Part shown: positions 26,010 through 34,936 of the stretch, in pieces
Layout of the letters: each line of letters opens with the position of its first letter
Numbering within the stretch: position 1 is the stretch's first letter
DNA from: JANQRZ01 sp965215165
Lineage (GTDB): Bacteria; Bacteroidota; Rhodothermia; Rhodothermales; JANQRZ01
Assembly (NCBI GenBank): GCA_965215165.1
Contig: CBDCCX010000006.1
Location: 310,001 to 374,000 of the forward strand
Direction: 5' to 3'
Length of the DNA: 64,000 nt
The notes under the pieces: model-generated
Seen by the model: only the letters and a program-made list of their open reading frames with translations
Told to the model about the DNA's origin: nothing
Database searches by the model: none
Made by a program: the position numbers and the translations under genes

Positions 26010-26741
26010 ATGGACCGGCATCGCCCACCGACTTCGCCGCGCGGCTCCCGCGCGCTCGTGCTCTTCTCCGGGGGGCAGGACTCCACGACCTGCCTCCTCT
26101 GGGCGCTCTCGCCTCAGCACGGGGCCTTCGACGAGGTCGAGGCGCTCGGCTTCCACTACGGGCAGAAGCACGCGGTCGAGCTCGAGCAGGCGGCCCGGAT
26201 CGCCGACGCGGCCGGCGTCTCCTTTACGGTGCTCGACCTCGCGGGCCTGCTCTCGGGGAGCGCCCTCACCGAGCACGAAAAGGACGTCAGCCGCGCGCAC
26301 GACCAGGCCCCGCACCTCCCCGCCTCGTTCGTTCCCGGCCGCAACGCCCTCTTCTTCACGGCCGCCGCCGCCTACGCCTACCCGCGCGACATTCAGGACC
26401 TGGTCGGCGGGATGTGCCAGGCGGACTCGTCGGGCTACCCCGACTGCCGGCGCGCCTTCGTCGAGAGCCAGGCGCGCACGCTCCGCCTCGCCTTCGACGC
26501 CGACCTCCGGGTCCACACCCCGCTCATGGACCTCTCGAAGGCCGAGACGTGGAAGCTCGCCGCCGAGCTCGGGACGGTGCGCGGGGTGGACGTGCTCGAG
26601 GCCGTGCGCGAGTTGAGTCACACCGACTACAACGGCGACCGCTCCGAGCGCCACGCGTGGGGCTACGGCCGCCTCGACAACCCAGCCTCGATCCTCCGGG
26701 CGAAGGGCTACGACGAGGCCAAGGCCAGGGGGTGGGTATGA
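26010..26741 (+). CDS. queC: 7-cyano-7-deazaguanine synthase
   Basis: A 243-residue enzyme converting 7-carboxy-7-deazaguanine to preQ0 with ATP and ammonia, on the way to queuosine. The PP-loop FSGGQDSTT is near residues 19-27; FHYGQKHAVEL, PGRNALFF and QADSSGYPDCR are diagnostic. The C-terminal zinc region, normally with four Cys, here reads SHTDYNGDRSERHAWGYG followed by RLDNPASILRAKGY, with no cysteine, so zinc binding is absent or different. The queE start overlaps its stop by 4 bp (ATGA). The ATG lies 3 bp after a TATCTTTG promoter box. Confidence 0.93.
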   Translation: MDRHRPPTSPRGSRALVLFSGGQDSTTCLLWALSPQHGAFDEVEALGFHYGQKHAVELEQAARIADAAGVSFTVLDLAGLLSGSALTEHEKDVSRAHDQAPHLPASFVPGRNALFFTAAAAYAYPRDIQDLVGGMCQADSSGYPDCRRAFVESQARTLRLAFDADLRVHTPLMDLSKAETWKLAAELGTVRGVDVLEAVRELSHTDYNGDRSERHAWGYGRLDNPASILRAKGYDEAKARGWV

Positions 26742-27496
26742 CCGCCCCCCGCACCGCCGAGGTCGGCCTCGCCGCCCGGCGTGCGCCGTCGGCCCCCGGC
26801 GCGCCGCGCTACGCCGTCAAGGCCGTCTGGCGCACGCTCCAGGGCGAGGGGGCCTGGGCCGGCCGGCCGGCCGTGTTCGTCCGCTTCGTCGGCTGCAATA
26901 TGTGGACGGGCTACGACGCCGACCGCCCCGACGGCCTGGCCCCGTGCAGCGCCTTTTGTGACACCGACTTCCGCAAGGAGGGGGCGGTCAAGCTCCGCGC
27001 AGCCGACCTCGTCGCTGAGGTCGAGGCGGCGGGGGCCGGCGAGACCCCCATCCGCTTCGTGGTGCTCACCGGCGGCGAGCCGCTCCTCCAAGCCGACGCC
27101 GCGCTCGTGCGCGCGCTCCACGCCGCCGGCTTCGAGGTGGCCGTAGAAACCAACGGGACCATCGCCCTGGCCGATGCCTTCGCCGCGCCGGACGGCACGC
27201 TCGTGCCGCCGGACTGGGTCGTGTGCAGCCCCAAGCTGCCCGAGGACCGGCTAAAGCTGGAGTGGGCGGACGAGCTCAAGCTCGTCGTCCCGGCCTACCG
27301 CCCGGCGGCCTACGCCGACTTCGTCGCACGCGTGCGCGAGCACCCGATGGCGGGCGTGCCGCGCCGCTACCTCTGGCTCCAGCCCGAGGACGGCCCCCAG
27401 CTCGCCGAAGCGACACGGTTCGCGGTCGAGCTCGCACTCCGCACCCCCGCATGGCGCGTCTCGGTCCAGACCCATAAGCTTCTCGGCGTCGACTGA
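26738..27496 (+). CDS. queE: 7-carboxy-7-deazaguanine synthase (radical SAM)
   Basis: A 252-residue radical-SAM enzyme that makes 7-carboxy-7-deazaguanine from CPH4, the step before QueC. The substrate-binding RTLQGEGAWAGRPAVFVRF and VLTGGEPLLQ phrases are clear. The three cluster cysteines follow the extended type, but their spacing reads C-x16-C-x3-C (GCNMWTG to PCSAFCDTDF), against the C-x14-C-x2-C known for Burkholderia-type QueE. It overlaps queC by 4 bp, so the two are made together. queD and queF homologues are not in this window. Confidence 0.92.
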   Translation: MTAPRTAEVGLAARRAPSAPGAPRYAVKAVWRTLQGEGAWAGRPAVFVRFVGCNMWTGYDADRPDGLAPCSAFCDTDFRKEGAVKLRAADLVAEVEAAGAGETPIRFVVLTGGEPLLQADAALVRALHAAGFEVAVETNGTIALADAFAAPDGTLVPPDWVVCSPKLPEDRLKLEWADELKLVVPAYRPAAYADFVARVREHPMAGVPRRYLWLQPEDGPQLAEATRFAVELALRTPAWRVSVQTHKLLGVD

Positions 27497-27745
27497 CGCC
27501 GCTGCCAACGTCGCCGTTGCTAGCGCACGAGGGCTACGCACTGCGCGACGGTTCCAGCTAGCCCGGTGGCGCGAAGGAGGTGGGACCCAGATTCAGGGGA
27601 CAGGGCCTCACGTCGCGTCCAGAGTGCGTGCGGGTTGCTAGCGCAACAGAGGGATAGGGCGGGCCGCTCACAATCTCGGACCTTGCCCGCTGCGTGGCGA
27701 TCTGCTCTATCAGGGTGTCTGGACCTTCACGCTCTGGGCGTGCAT
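27497..27745. other. non-coding gap after queE
   Basis: 249 bp between queE and a convergent secreted-protein gene. I see no gene. The word GTTGCTAGCGCA occurs twice (near 27515 and 27635), each time followed by a GAGGG-containing run; this may be a small repeat but no clear hairpin or terminator was found. Confidence 0.4.
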
Positions 27746-29353
27746 CTAGTCTGTCCGCACGACCGATTGCGCCAGCGACCAGGCCGCGCCGTGTGCTCGG
27801 ATGAGATAGACCCCGTTCGGTAGCTGGTCGCCACTCAGAGCGATGGAGACATCGTCGCCAGCCGTGACCGCACCGCTGTAGAGGATAGCGATCCGGCGAC
27901 CGAGGAGATCGAAAAGCTCGACCGTCGCAGGTCCCGCAGCCGGAGGTACGAGAGTGATGCTAGCAACAGCGTCAAAGGGGTTCGGGTAGGTGCGAAGCGT
28001 ACCTACCGGGAGCGAGGAGACCAGTTCAGTGGGCGTTGCCGGCGCGGCGAGGCGCACGGCGTACGCGCCTTTGTCTGTGTCGAAATCCTCCCCACACGTC
28101 GAGCGCCCGGCGACAAAGACATCGCCTGATACGTCCGATACGTCGAGGCCTCCATTTCGGGGAAGCTCACTGCAGGGCGTAGGACCGGGACCGCTCCACC
28201 CGCTCGTTGTGTGAGTCTCGTACTTACCCTCAGGGCCGTAGCGCGCCACGACGAAGTCGAGACCGTCTGCTGCGCCCGCTCCCCAGCCAGCCACGTAAAT
28301 TTCGCCGTCAGGACCGAGGGCGGCGTCCTCGAGGTCTATGGGGTAAAAGGGGGGAGATTCGTGCCGTGCTTCCCACAACGGTGTGCCGTCCGTGCCGTAA
28401 CCGAGGAGGAGGAGGTCGGCTTGGTTCCCGCTCGTCTGGCTCACCCCAACGACGACGAGATCGCCAGCCGGGTTGCGCAGTAGAGCGCGGGCGGAGGTGT
28501 TCAGTTGCGGAGGACCGGGGTAGGTCGCAATCCAAACGGGTTCGCCCTCGGACCCGTAATGCATGAGCAGAAGCTCGTTCGCCTCCTGGCTGAAGGCGAA
28601 CCCGGAGACGAAGACGCCCCCCGCACCGTCCGGGGAGAGCCCACCCCCCGCACTCGACCAAGGGTTTGGCTGTGGCCCCGGATATTGATGAATCCACAGC
28701 CGCGTACCGTCAGAAGCGTAGGCGACAGTGGTAGCCATTGCACGGCTGCTTCCCGTGATGAACACGCGTCCCTCCTCGTCGACGGCGACGGCTGAGGGGG
28801 TACCGAACCCGTCAGTAACACCACGGTCGGTCCAGAGCACTTCGCCATCGGCGTCTAGCGCGATGAGGAGGTAGTCACCGTCCTGGGCAAAGACGTAGAC
28901 GCGGCCGTCTGATCCTACGGTAAGGCCTTTGGGGGTCTGGTCGCGCCCGCCATCGTAGAGCGTGTTCCAGAGGAGCGTCCCTGTAGCATCGTACTTCAGC
29001 ACAAAGAGGTCCTCGTCAATGGGGGTCGAGCCGAGGACGTAGGTGTTGCCTTCGTCGTCCACAACGACCTTGGAGGCATAGGCGGCGGTCGGGAAGACCG
29101 CGTGGGCGGTCCATGCGATGGAACCGTCGGCATCGAACTGCACCGTGTAGGGCGTCCGTGGCCCGGAGACGTGGCCGAGGTCGCTGCCGGTCACGCTCGT
29201 GCGCCCATTGCGGCTGGAGGCGTCGATGACGCTGAACTCTCCCCCGACGGTGTGACGCTCGGCCCACACCTCCACCATCGGGCTTTGGGCAGCGGCAGGT
29301 CCTACACCTGTGAGCAGGAGACTAAAAGCGACGATGCGGTGCGTAAGACACAT
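27746..29353 (-). CDS. secreted beta-propeller-like protein with sorting domain
   Basis: A 535-residue exported protein: signal peptide (1-22, ending AAAQ), then about 400 residues of repeated units in which phrases of the type DADGEVLW, YGTDGTPLW and YGSEGEPVW recur about every 50-60 residues. This is the SBBP/PQQ-like beta-propeller repeat style. A C-terminal sorting domain of the Por/T9SS type follows (about 455-535: RTYPNPF, VELFDLLGRR, LPNGVYLIRA). It should be exported and attached to or released from the cell surface. Substrate or ligand is unknown. It is in tandem with two more sorting-domain genes upstream on the same strand. Confidence 0.82.
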   Translation of the reverse strand: MCLTHRIVAFSLLLTGVGPAAAQSPMVEVWAERHTVGGEFSVIDASSRNGRTSVTGSDLGHVSGPRTPYTVQFDADGSIAWTAHAVFPTAAYASKVVVDDEGNTYVLGSTPIDEDLFVLKYDATGTLLWNTLYDGGRDQTPKGLTVGSDGRVYVFAQDGDYLLIALDADGEVLWTDRGVTDGFGTPSAVAVDEEGRVFITGSSRAMATTVAYASDGTRLWIHQYPGPQPNPWSSAGGGLSPDGAGGVFVSGFAFSQEANELLLMHYGSEGEPVWIATYPGPPQLNTSARALLRNPAGDLVVVGVSQTSGNQADLLLLGYGTDGTPLWEARHESPPFYPIDLEDAALGPDGEIYVAGWGAGAADGLDFVVARYGPEGKYETHTTSGWSGPGPTPCSELPRNGGLDVSDVSGDVFVAGRSTCGEDFDTDKGAYAVRLAAPATPTELVSSLPVGTLRTYPNPFDAVASITLVPPAAGPATVELFDLLGRRIAILYSGAVTAGDDVSIALSGDQLPNGVYLIRAHGAAWSLAQSVVRTD

Positions 29354-29387
29354 GAGACTAGAAGGTTATGCAGTGGGCTGGTCAGGC

Positions 29388-30476
29388 CTAATATACCAGG
29401 GTCATGCGGCGCGTGACCTGGAACCCATCGCTCGCGGCTCGGACGATGTAGAGACCAGCCGGTAGCCCTGCTGCATCAAATCGCACCCCGAGAGATCCAG
29501 ACACTAGGCCGTCGTGTAGCACACGGACGCGGCGGCCGAGCACGTCGAAGACCTCGACCCGGACCGGCTGCGGCCGGGCGACGCGGAGCGTGAACTGCGT
29601 CGCCGTCGCAAACGGGTTCGGCGAGGCGGGAGAGAGGGCAAACCCGCCGGCGGGCAGCACGTCCCCGGCGGCGACGGCCGGCGGAAAGAAGGCGCGGCGG
29701 ACGAGCGTCGAGTCGAGCACGAACGGGTTCGGGCGGTCGCTCTGGAAGCCGGCGATCACGAACGTGCGGTCGTACTCGGCCTGGTCCACGGCATCGGCCT
29801 CGTGCCAGGCGCGGAGGGCCTCGCGCTGGTCCTCGAAGAAGCCGTCGTCAGCCTGCGCCTCGTACATCGTGTAGAAGTAGAACATCGCCCGCGCCACGTT
29901 CCCCTTGAAGTCCTCGCGCGGCTCGAAGGCCGCGTTGCGGTCGCGCTCGCTGTAGGCGTCGATGCCCGCCGTCGGGACTGCGCTCGTGATGGTGTTGTTG
30001 AGGTACCAGTCGTTCGCCTGGGCGTCCGGGACATCGGCGAAGGGGAGGTTGCCACGGTCGCTGTTGGCGCGGACGAAGGTCGGGGCGAGGTGGTGGAGGT
30101 CGCGCTCGGCGTTGCCGCTGCCGGCCCCCTCGGCGCGCGGCCAGAGGTGCTCCTGGTTGATCCCCTGCGTGTTCTCGTTGCCTTGGTTGAAGACGTCCTG
30201 GCTCGGGTCGCACGACGGCATACAGTCGAACGGCACGAAGAAACCGGTGTAGACGCCGATCACGCCCTCGGTGCCCTCGACCTCGACGTTCCAGACGGTG
30301 TCGTACATCCGGTCCTTGCCCGCCGCCTCGCCGAGCACCGAGGCCGGTTTGTAGTCAGCCACGAGCGAAGCGCGCAGCTTCGCGCCGGTCTGGCCGGGAA
30401 AGAGGACCGTCTGGTCGGGCTGCGCGACCGCGCCCGTAGTCAGGAGAAGGCCGAGGGCGAGGAGGCGTCGGGTCAT
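29388..30476 (-). CDS. secreted endonuclease I-family nuclease with sorting domain
   Basis: A 362-residue exported nuclease. Signal peptide 1-19; the endonuclease I (EndA/NucM) catalytic region has EHLWPRAEG near residue 110 and RDLHHLAPTFVRANSDRGNLPF, the His-Asn metal motif of the family. A C-terminal sorting domain (about 285-362: ASPNPFATATQF, VEVFDVLGRRV, AGLYIVRA) follows. It probably degrades extracellular DNA for nutrients or matrix turnover. Its ATG overlaps the stop of the upstream sorting-domain gene by 4 bp, so the pair is one operon. Confidence 0.88.
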   Translation of the reverse strand: MTRRLLALGLLLTTGAVAQPDQTVLFPGQTGAKLRASLVADYKPASVLGEAAGKDRMYDTVWNVEVEGTEGVIGVYTGFFVPFDCMPSCDPSQDVFNQGNENTQGINQEHLWPRAEGAGSGNAERDLHHLAPTFVRANSDRGNLPFADVPDAQANDWYLNNTITSAVPTAGIDAYSERDRNAAFEPREDFKGNVARAMFYFYTMYEAQADDGFFEDQREALRAWHEADAVDQAEYDRTFVIAGFQSDRPNPFVLDSTLVRRAFFPPAVAAGDVLPAGGFALSPASPNPFATATQFTLRVARPQPVRVEVFDVLGRRVRVLHDGLVSGSLGVRFDAAGLPAGLYIVRAASDGFQVTRRMTLVY

Positions 30477-31750
30477 CGGACGAGGGTCACGCGGCGGACG
30501 ACCGACACGTCGCCGGCCTGCATCCGCACGAGGTACACGCCCCGCGCTAGGCCCGTCCCGTCGAAGCGCACCGTGTGGGTCCCGGCCTCGATCTGCCGGT
30601 CGAGCAGCACCACCACCTGGCGGCCGAGCACGTCGAAGACCGAGACGCTGACGCGCGCGGCTTCGGGGACCTCGATGCCGAGCGCCGTCGCCCCGCTGAA
30701 CGGGTTGGGGTAGGCGGCGTGGAGCGCGAACGCCTCGGGCCGCGCCGACGACGCGAGGCTCGCCGGCGACCAAGCCGTCGCGCCGACGACCGGCCACGTC
30801 GTCGGGAGTGTGGTGAGCCGGGGGCCGTCGCCGGGACTGCCCGCCGTCACGGTGACGGTGAACGTCTGCGCGTCCACGACCGTGTTCGGGAATTGCCCGA
30901 TGTTGAGCGTGTAGGCGTAGGTCCCGACCGGCGCGTTCGCCGGGATCCGCTGCGTGAAGCTGGCCGAGACCGTCTGCCCGCCCGGCACGGTGCCGGACTG
31001 AATCACGTTCTGCGCCGCCGTCGTCCCGTTGCGCCGCGCCGTGAACCACAGGTTGCCCGTGACCGCGTTGGCGGTGTTGTTGGCGATCGAGTAGTCGAAG
31101 GAGATCGAGCCGCCGCGCGGGACGGACAGCGAGGAGGTGTTCTGCGCCGTGAGGTCGAAGCTCGGCCCGGCGACCCCGACGGCCGTGATGTTGTCCAGGC
31201 CCAGCTCGGCGACGATCTCGGGGCCGGGGGCGACCACCGCCGGGCTGTGGTAGACGCGAAAGCGGAAGACGTCGGCGAGCGTCGCGTTCACGTCGGTGCC
31301 GCCGCGGACGGCGCTGAGGGCGCTGGGCTGGACCGAGAATGTGGCGCGCTGCCAGCCGGTGCCCGCCGCGAGCGCCAGCCCGCTTGTCGAGGCGAAGTCG
31401 CCGCCGGCCCCTTCGATCCACAGACGCAGCACGAGGTCGTTCGCCCCGGTGTTGTTGACGTCCAGGGTGACTCGGGCGACGCCCGCCGCCGTGAAGTCGC
31501 CGGACCACTGCTCGGTGTTGAACACGGCGAGGCGGCCGGCGATGAAGCTGCCGTCGGCGACGACCTGGAGGTAGCGGTCGCCCGCGCCGTCCGGCCCGCC
31601 GGTGGCGACGTTCGAGACATCATCGGTGTCGCGGCCGTTGCGCCAGTCCTGCGTGGTGCCATCCTGGAAGTCGTCGGTCTGGCCGACGGTGATCTGGCCG
31701 AAAGCGGGCGCGGCGAGCAGAAGGAAGCCGAGGGTAAAGAAGCGGTGCAT
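30473..31750 (-). CDS. secreted protein with sorting domain, operon partner of the nuclease
   Basis: A 425-residue exported protein of unknown function. Signal peptide MHRFFTLGFLLLAAPAFG; then a carbohydrate-binding-like or lamin-like beta domain (about 25-190) and an immunoglobulin-like region (about 195-290). A C-terminal sorting domain follows (about 345-425: AAYPNPFSGATAL, VSVFDVLGRQV, RGVYLVRMQ). The ATG at 31750 is chosen over a GTG two codons upstream. It overlaps the endonuclease gene at 30473-30476. Possibly an adhesin or substrate-binding partner of that nuclease. Confidence 0.8.
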   Translation of the reverse strand: MHRFFTLGFLLLAAPAFGQITVGQTDDFQDGTTQDWRNGRDTDDVSNVATGGPDGAGDRYLQVVADGSFIAGRLAVFNTEQWSGDFTAAGVARVTLDVNNTGANDLVLRLWIEGAGGDFASTSGLALAAGTGWQRATFSVQPSALSAVRGGTDVNATLADVFRFRVYHSPAVVAPGPEIVAELGLDNITAVGVAGPSFDLTAQNTSSLSVPRGGSISFDYSIANNTANAVTGNLWFTARRNGTTAAQNVIQSGTVPGGQTVSASFTQRIPANAPVGTYAYTLNIGQFPNTVVDAQTFTVTVTAGSPGDGPRLTTLPTTWPVVGATAWSPASLASSARPEAFALHAAYPNPFSGATALGIEVPEAARVSVSVFDVLGRQVVVLLDRQIEAGTHTVRFDGTGLARGVYLVRMQAGDVSVVRRVTLVR

Positions 31751-31781
31751 GGTCACAGGGGGAAGGGGGGAACGGGTCGCG

Positions 31782-31789
31782 GCAAGGTA
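31782..31789 (-). promoter_or_regulatory. possible -7 element (TACCTTGC)
   Basis: On the minus strand TACCTTGC resembles TAnnTTTG with two changes at the 3' end and lies 31 nt before the ATG at 31750. The divergent lipoprotein gene has a similar TAGCTTGC box. Confidence 0.35.
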
Positions 31790-32008
31790 GCAAAAAGCGC
31801 GCGGTAGGGTGGCGCGTCTCTAGGTCGCCTCTGGCTCTTCACAGCGCTCTTTACAAAAATGTGAAACGCAGCAGCGACCGGCCCGTCGCCAGCCGTTCCA
31901 CCGAGCGAGGGGCCGAAGGGTCGGGTGCCGCCGCTTGGCCTCCCCCGCCGCCGCTCGGCCTCGCCTTTTCCCGGCGGGTTGGATGAGGCGCGGGGCTGGG
32001 CGATACCG

Positions 32009-32016
32009 TAGCTTGC
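32009..32016 (+). promoter_or_regulatory. possible -7 element (TAGCTTGC)
   Basis: TAGCTTGC lies 20 nt before the ATG of the lipoprotein gene at 32037. It is a relaxed TAnnTTTG match and mirrors the box of the divergent gene. Confidence 0.35.
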
Positions 32017-32036
32017 GCTGCTCATCTCGCCACGCC

Positions 32037-33122
32037 ATGCACCCTCGGCTTCTGCTCCTGCTGCTCGCCCTCGCGTTGCTCACGGCCTGCCGTGTGGCCG
32101 GCCCGGTGCCTACGCCCGAGGCGGACCCGCCTGCTGCGGAGGAGGAAGCCGCCCTGGTGATCCCGCTCGCCGGGCCGTGCGCCGACCGCGCCGCCGAGAT
32201 CTCCGGCCTCGCCTGGTTCGGCGACGACCTGGTGCTGCTGCCCCAATACCCCGGTCGCTTCTCGCCCACCAGCGACTCGGTCTACGCAGAGGGCGAGCGG
32301 CGCACCGACGGGGCCGTCTTCGTGCTACCGGAAGCCGACCTCGTCGCCTTCGTCAAGGGCCGGCACCAAGGACCTCTCCGGCCGCGTGCCGTGCCCTTCT
32401 CGGACGCGGGCGTCGCTGCCCTCGCCGCCGGCTTCGAGGGCTACGAGGCCATCGGGTTCTGGGCGAACCGGGTCTACCTCGCCGTCGAGGCCGAGGGGAC
32501 CGAGTCGATGCAAGGGTTTCTCGTCGAGGGCATCACGGCGCTCAACGACGAAGGCGGGCTGGCCGAGGTGCGGATCGTGGCGAACACCCTCGCCCCGCTC
32601 CCGGCGCAGACGCGGATCGCGAACCTCGCCTACGAGACGCTGCTCGTCACGGAGCGCGGTGTGATCGCCCTCCAGGAGGCGAACGGGGCCACGGTCAACC
32701 CGACCCCCGAGGCCTACCTCTACGACCCGGCCCTCCGCATCCGCGACTCGCTCGACGTGCCGACCCTCGAGTACCGGCTCACCGACGCGACGAGCGTCGA
32801 CGCTGAGGGCCGCTTCTGGGGCATCAACTACTTCTACCCCGGCGACTACGGCACGCTCCGCCCCGGCCCCGACTCGCTCGACCTCGTCTTCGGCGAGGGG
32901 CCGACGCACCAGCGCGCGGCCGGCGTCGAGCGCCTGGTCGAGTTCCGCCTCGACGGCGACCGCATCGAGCGCACCGACCGGCCCCCGATCCAGCTTCGCC
33001 TGCTCGGCCACGGGCACGCCCGCAACTGGGAGGGCATCGCCCGCCTCGGCGACCTCGGCTTCCTGGTCGCCACGGACAAGTACCCGGAGACGATCCTGGC
33101 GTTCGTCCCGATGCCGGAGTGA
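32037..33122 (+). CDS. lipoprotein, SdiA-regulated/esterase-like propeller candidate
   Basis: A 361-residue lipoprotein with signal peptide and lipobox LLTAC (Cys18), then an acidic linker. The mature part begins AEISGLAWFGDDLVLLPQYPGRF and ends NWEGIARLGDLGFLVATDKYPETILAF. Such opening and closing strands are typical of beta-propeller proteins of the SdiA-regulated or phytase/esterase-like groups. No catalytic motif is identified. It stands alone, divergent from the sorting-domain cluster. Confidence 0.65.
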   Translation: MHPRLLLLLLALALLTACRVAGPVPTPEADPPAAEEEAALVIPLAGPCADRAAEISGLAWFGDDLVLLPQYPGRFSPTSDSVYAEGERRTDGAVFVLPEADLVAFVKGRHQGPLRPRAVPFSDAGVAALAAGFEGYEAIGFWANRVYLAVEAEGTESMQGFLVEGITALNDEGGLAEVRIVANTLAPLPAQTRIANLAYETLLVTERGVIALQEANGATVNPTPEAYLYDPALRIRDSLDVPTLEYRLTDATSVDAEGRFWGINYFYPGDYGTLRPGPDSLDLVFGEGPTHQRAAGVERLVEFRLDGDRIERTDRPPIQLRLLGHGHARNWEGIARLGDLGFLVATDKYPETILAFVPMPE

Positions 33123-33138
33123 GGACAGCCCCTCGATG

Positions 33139-33213
33139 GTAGGGGCGAACGGCCGGTTGCCTGGCTCGAGACCGGCGGCATTCCCGACCAGGGCGAACGC
33201 CGTTCGCCCCTAC
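33139..33213. repeat. inverted-repeat REP-like element 1 (GTAGGGGCG)
   Basis: A perfect 15-bp inverted repeat: GTAGGGGCGAACGGC at 33139-33153 with its complement at 33199-33213, and a 45-bp loop. The core GTAGGGGC recurs in hairpins at 38605-38630 and 50876-50915. Confidence 0.8.
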
Positions 33214-33255
33214 GTGCGCTACCTTCCAGGCTTTCCGCGCTAACCCCTCGACCCG

Positions 33256-34794
33256 ATGGAAACACCGCCTGCCGTCACCCAGCCCAAGGGCTTCGCCCGC
33301 TTCCTCGGCGTGATCGAGCGGGTGGGGAACGCGCTGCCGCACCCGGCGACGCTCTTCGCGCTCTTCGCGCTGCTCGTGATCGTGTTCTCGTGGGTGTTCA
33401 GCCTGCTCGACATCGAGGCGGTGATGCCGAACTCGGGCGAGGTCATCCGGCCGGTCAACCTGGTCTCGGTCGAGGGGCTGCACCGGATTCTGACCGAGAT
33501 GATCGACAACTTCACCGGGTTCGCCCCGCTCGGGACGGTCCTGGTGGCGCTGCTCGGGATCGGCGTGGCCGAGAAAAGTGGGCTGATCGGGACCGGCATC
33601 CGGCTGCTCGTGCTGAGCGCGCCGCCGCGGCTCTTGACGTTCGTGATCGTGATCGCCGGCGTGCTCTCGAACACCGCGAGCGAGGTCGGCTACGTGCTGC
33701 TAGTCCCGCTCTCGGCCATCATCTTCCTCGCCGTCGGGCGGCACCCCATCGCCGGGCTCGCCGCCGCCTTCGCGGGCGTCTCGGGCGGCTACTCGGCCAA
33801 CCTCCTGCTCGGCACCATCGACCCGCTCTTGGCCGGGCTCTCCGAAGAAGCCGCCCGCATCATCGACCCGACCTACCTCGTCAACCCGGCCGCGAACTAC
33901 TACTTCATGTTCGTCTCGACCTTCTTCATCGCCGCCGCCGGGACGTGGGTCACCGAGCGGATCGTCGAGCCGCGCCTCGGGACGTTCGAGGGCGACGTCG
34001 AGGCCGAGGAAATCCAGGACCTGACGCCGGACGAGAAGCGCGGTCTGTGGTGGGCGCTCGCCTCGGTCGGGGTCCTGACGGCGCTGGCGCTGTGGGGGCT
34101 GCTCCCCGAGGGCGGGTTCCTGCGCGACCCCGAGACGGGCGGCGTCCTGCGCTCGCCGTTTATGCAGGGGATCGTCGCGGTCATCTTTATCACGGCGAGC
34201 GTGGCGGGCATCGCCTACGGGCTCGCCGCCAAGACGCTTAAGAGCGACGCGGACGTGATGAATGGGATGGGCGACGCGATGTCGACGCTGGGCATCTATA
34301 TGGTGTTGGTGTTCTTCGCCGCGCAGTTCGTGGCCTACTTCAAGTGGACCAACCTCGGGCTGATCTTCGCCATCAACGGTGCGGCGACGCTCCAGGCGCT
34401 CGACCTCGGGCCGATCCCGCTGATGATGCTCTTCATCGTGCTCTCGGCCATCATCAACCTGGCGATGGGCAGCGCGAGTGCGAAGTGGGCCATCATGGCC
34501 CCGGTCTTCATCCCGATGTTCATGCTGCTCGGCTACTCGCCGGAGCTGGTCCAGACCGCCTACCGCATCGGCGACTCGACGACCAACATCATCTCGCCGA
34601 TGATGAGCTACTTCGCCCTGATCATCGCCTTCGTCGAGCGCTACGACAAGCGCGCCGGCATCGGGACCGTCGTGGCGACGATGCTGCCGTACACGTTCGT
34701 CTTCCTCGCCATCTGGATGGTGCTGCTCATCGTCTGGCTCGTCTTCGGCCTCCCGCTCGGGCCGGGCGCGCCGATGTTCATCGAGGGGAGCTGA
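33256..34794 (+). CDS. AbgT-family transporter
   Basis: A 512-residue inner-membrane protein with about a dozen hydrophobic segments. Family phrases include GNALPHPATLFALFA, NFTGFAPLGTVLVALLGIGVAEKSGLI and NTASEVGYVLLVPL, with MGSASAKWAIMAPVFIPM and GDSTTNIISPMMSYFALI in the second half. AbgT members import p-aminobenzoyl-glutamate or export sulfonamides. The precise substrate here is not determined. It is a single-gene unit preceded by a REP-like hairpin. Confidence 0.9.
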   Translation: METPPAVTQPKGFARFLGVIERVGNALPHPATLFALFALLVIVFSWVFSLLDIEAVMPNSGEVIRPVNLVSVEGLHRILTEMIDNFTGFAPLGTVLVALLGIGVAEKSGLIGTGIRLLVLSAPPRLLTFVIVIAGVLSNTASEVGYVLLVPLSAIIFLAVGRHPIAGLAAAFAGVSGGYSANLLLGTIDPLLAGLSEEAARIIDPTYLVNPAANYYFMFVSTFFIAAAGTWVTERIVEPRLGTFEGDVEAEEIQDLTPDEKRGLWWALASVGVLTALALWGLLPEGGFLRDPETGGVLRSPFMQGIVAVIFITASVAGIAYGLAAKTLKSDADVMNGMGDAMSTLGIYMVLVFFAAQFVAYFKWTNLGLIFAINGAATLQALDLGPIPLMMLFIVLSAIINLAMGSASAKWAIMAPVFIPMFMLLGYSPELVQTAYRIGDSTTNIISPMMSYFALIIAFVERYDKRAGIGTVVATMLPYTFVFLAIWMVLLIVWLVFGLPLGPGAPMFIEGS

Positions 34795-34936
34795 GGGCGG
34801 ACGGAGAGAGGAGGACTTTCCTGGCGTGGAGGGAGAGGAGAGAAGGCAGGGAGGAAGCCGTAAACTCTTCCTATCCGAGCTGATGGTTCAGGGTGAGATC
34901 CCTCCATTCCCCCCACGCCCAGAAAAAGCCCATTCC

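Noticed and set aside
29388..31508. One continuous 706-residue minus-strand protein
   Set aside because: The upstream part is a shadow of the sorting-domain gene at 30473-31750; a signal peptide and nuclease domain begin at 30476.
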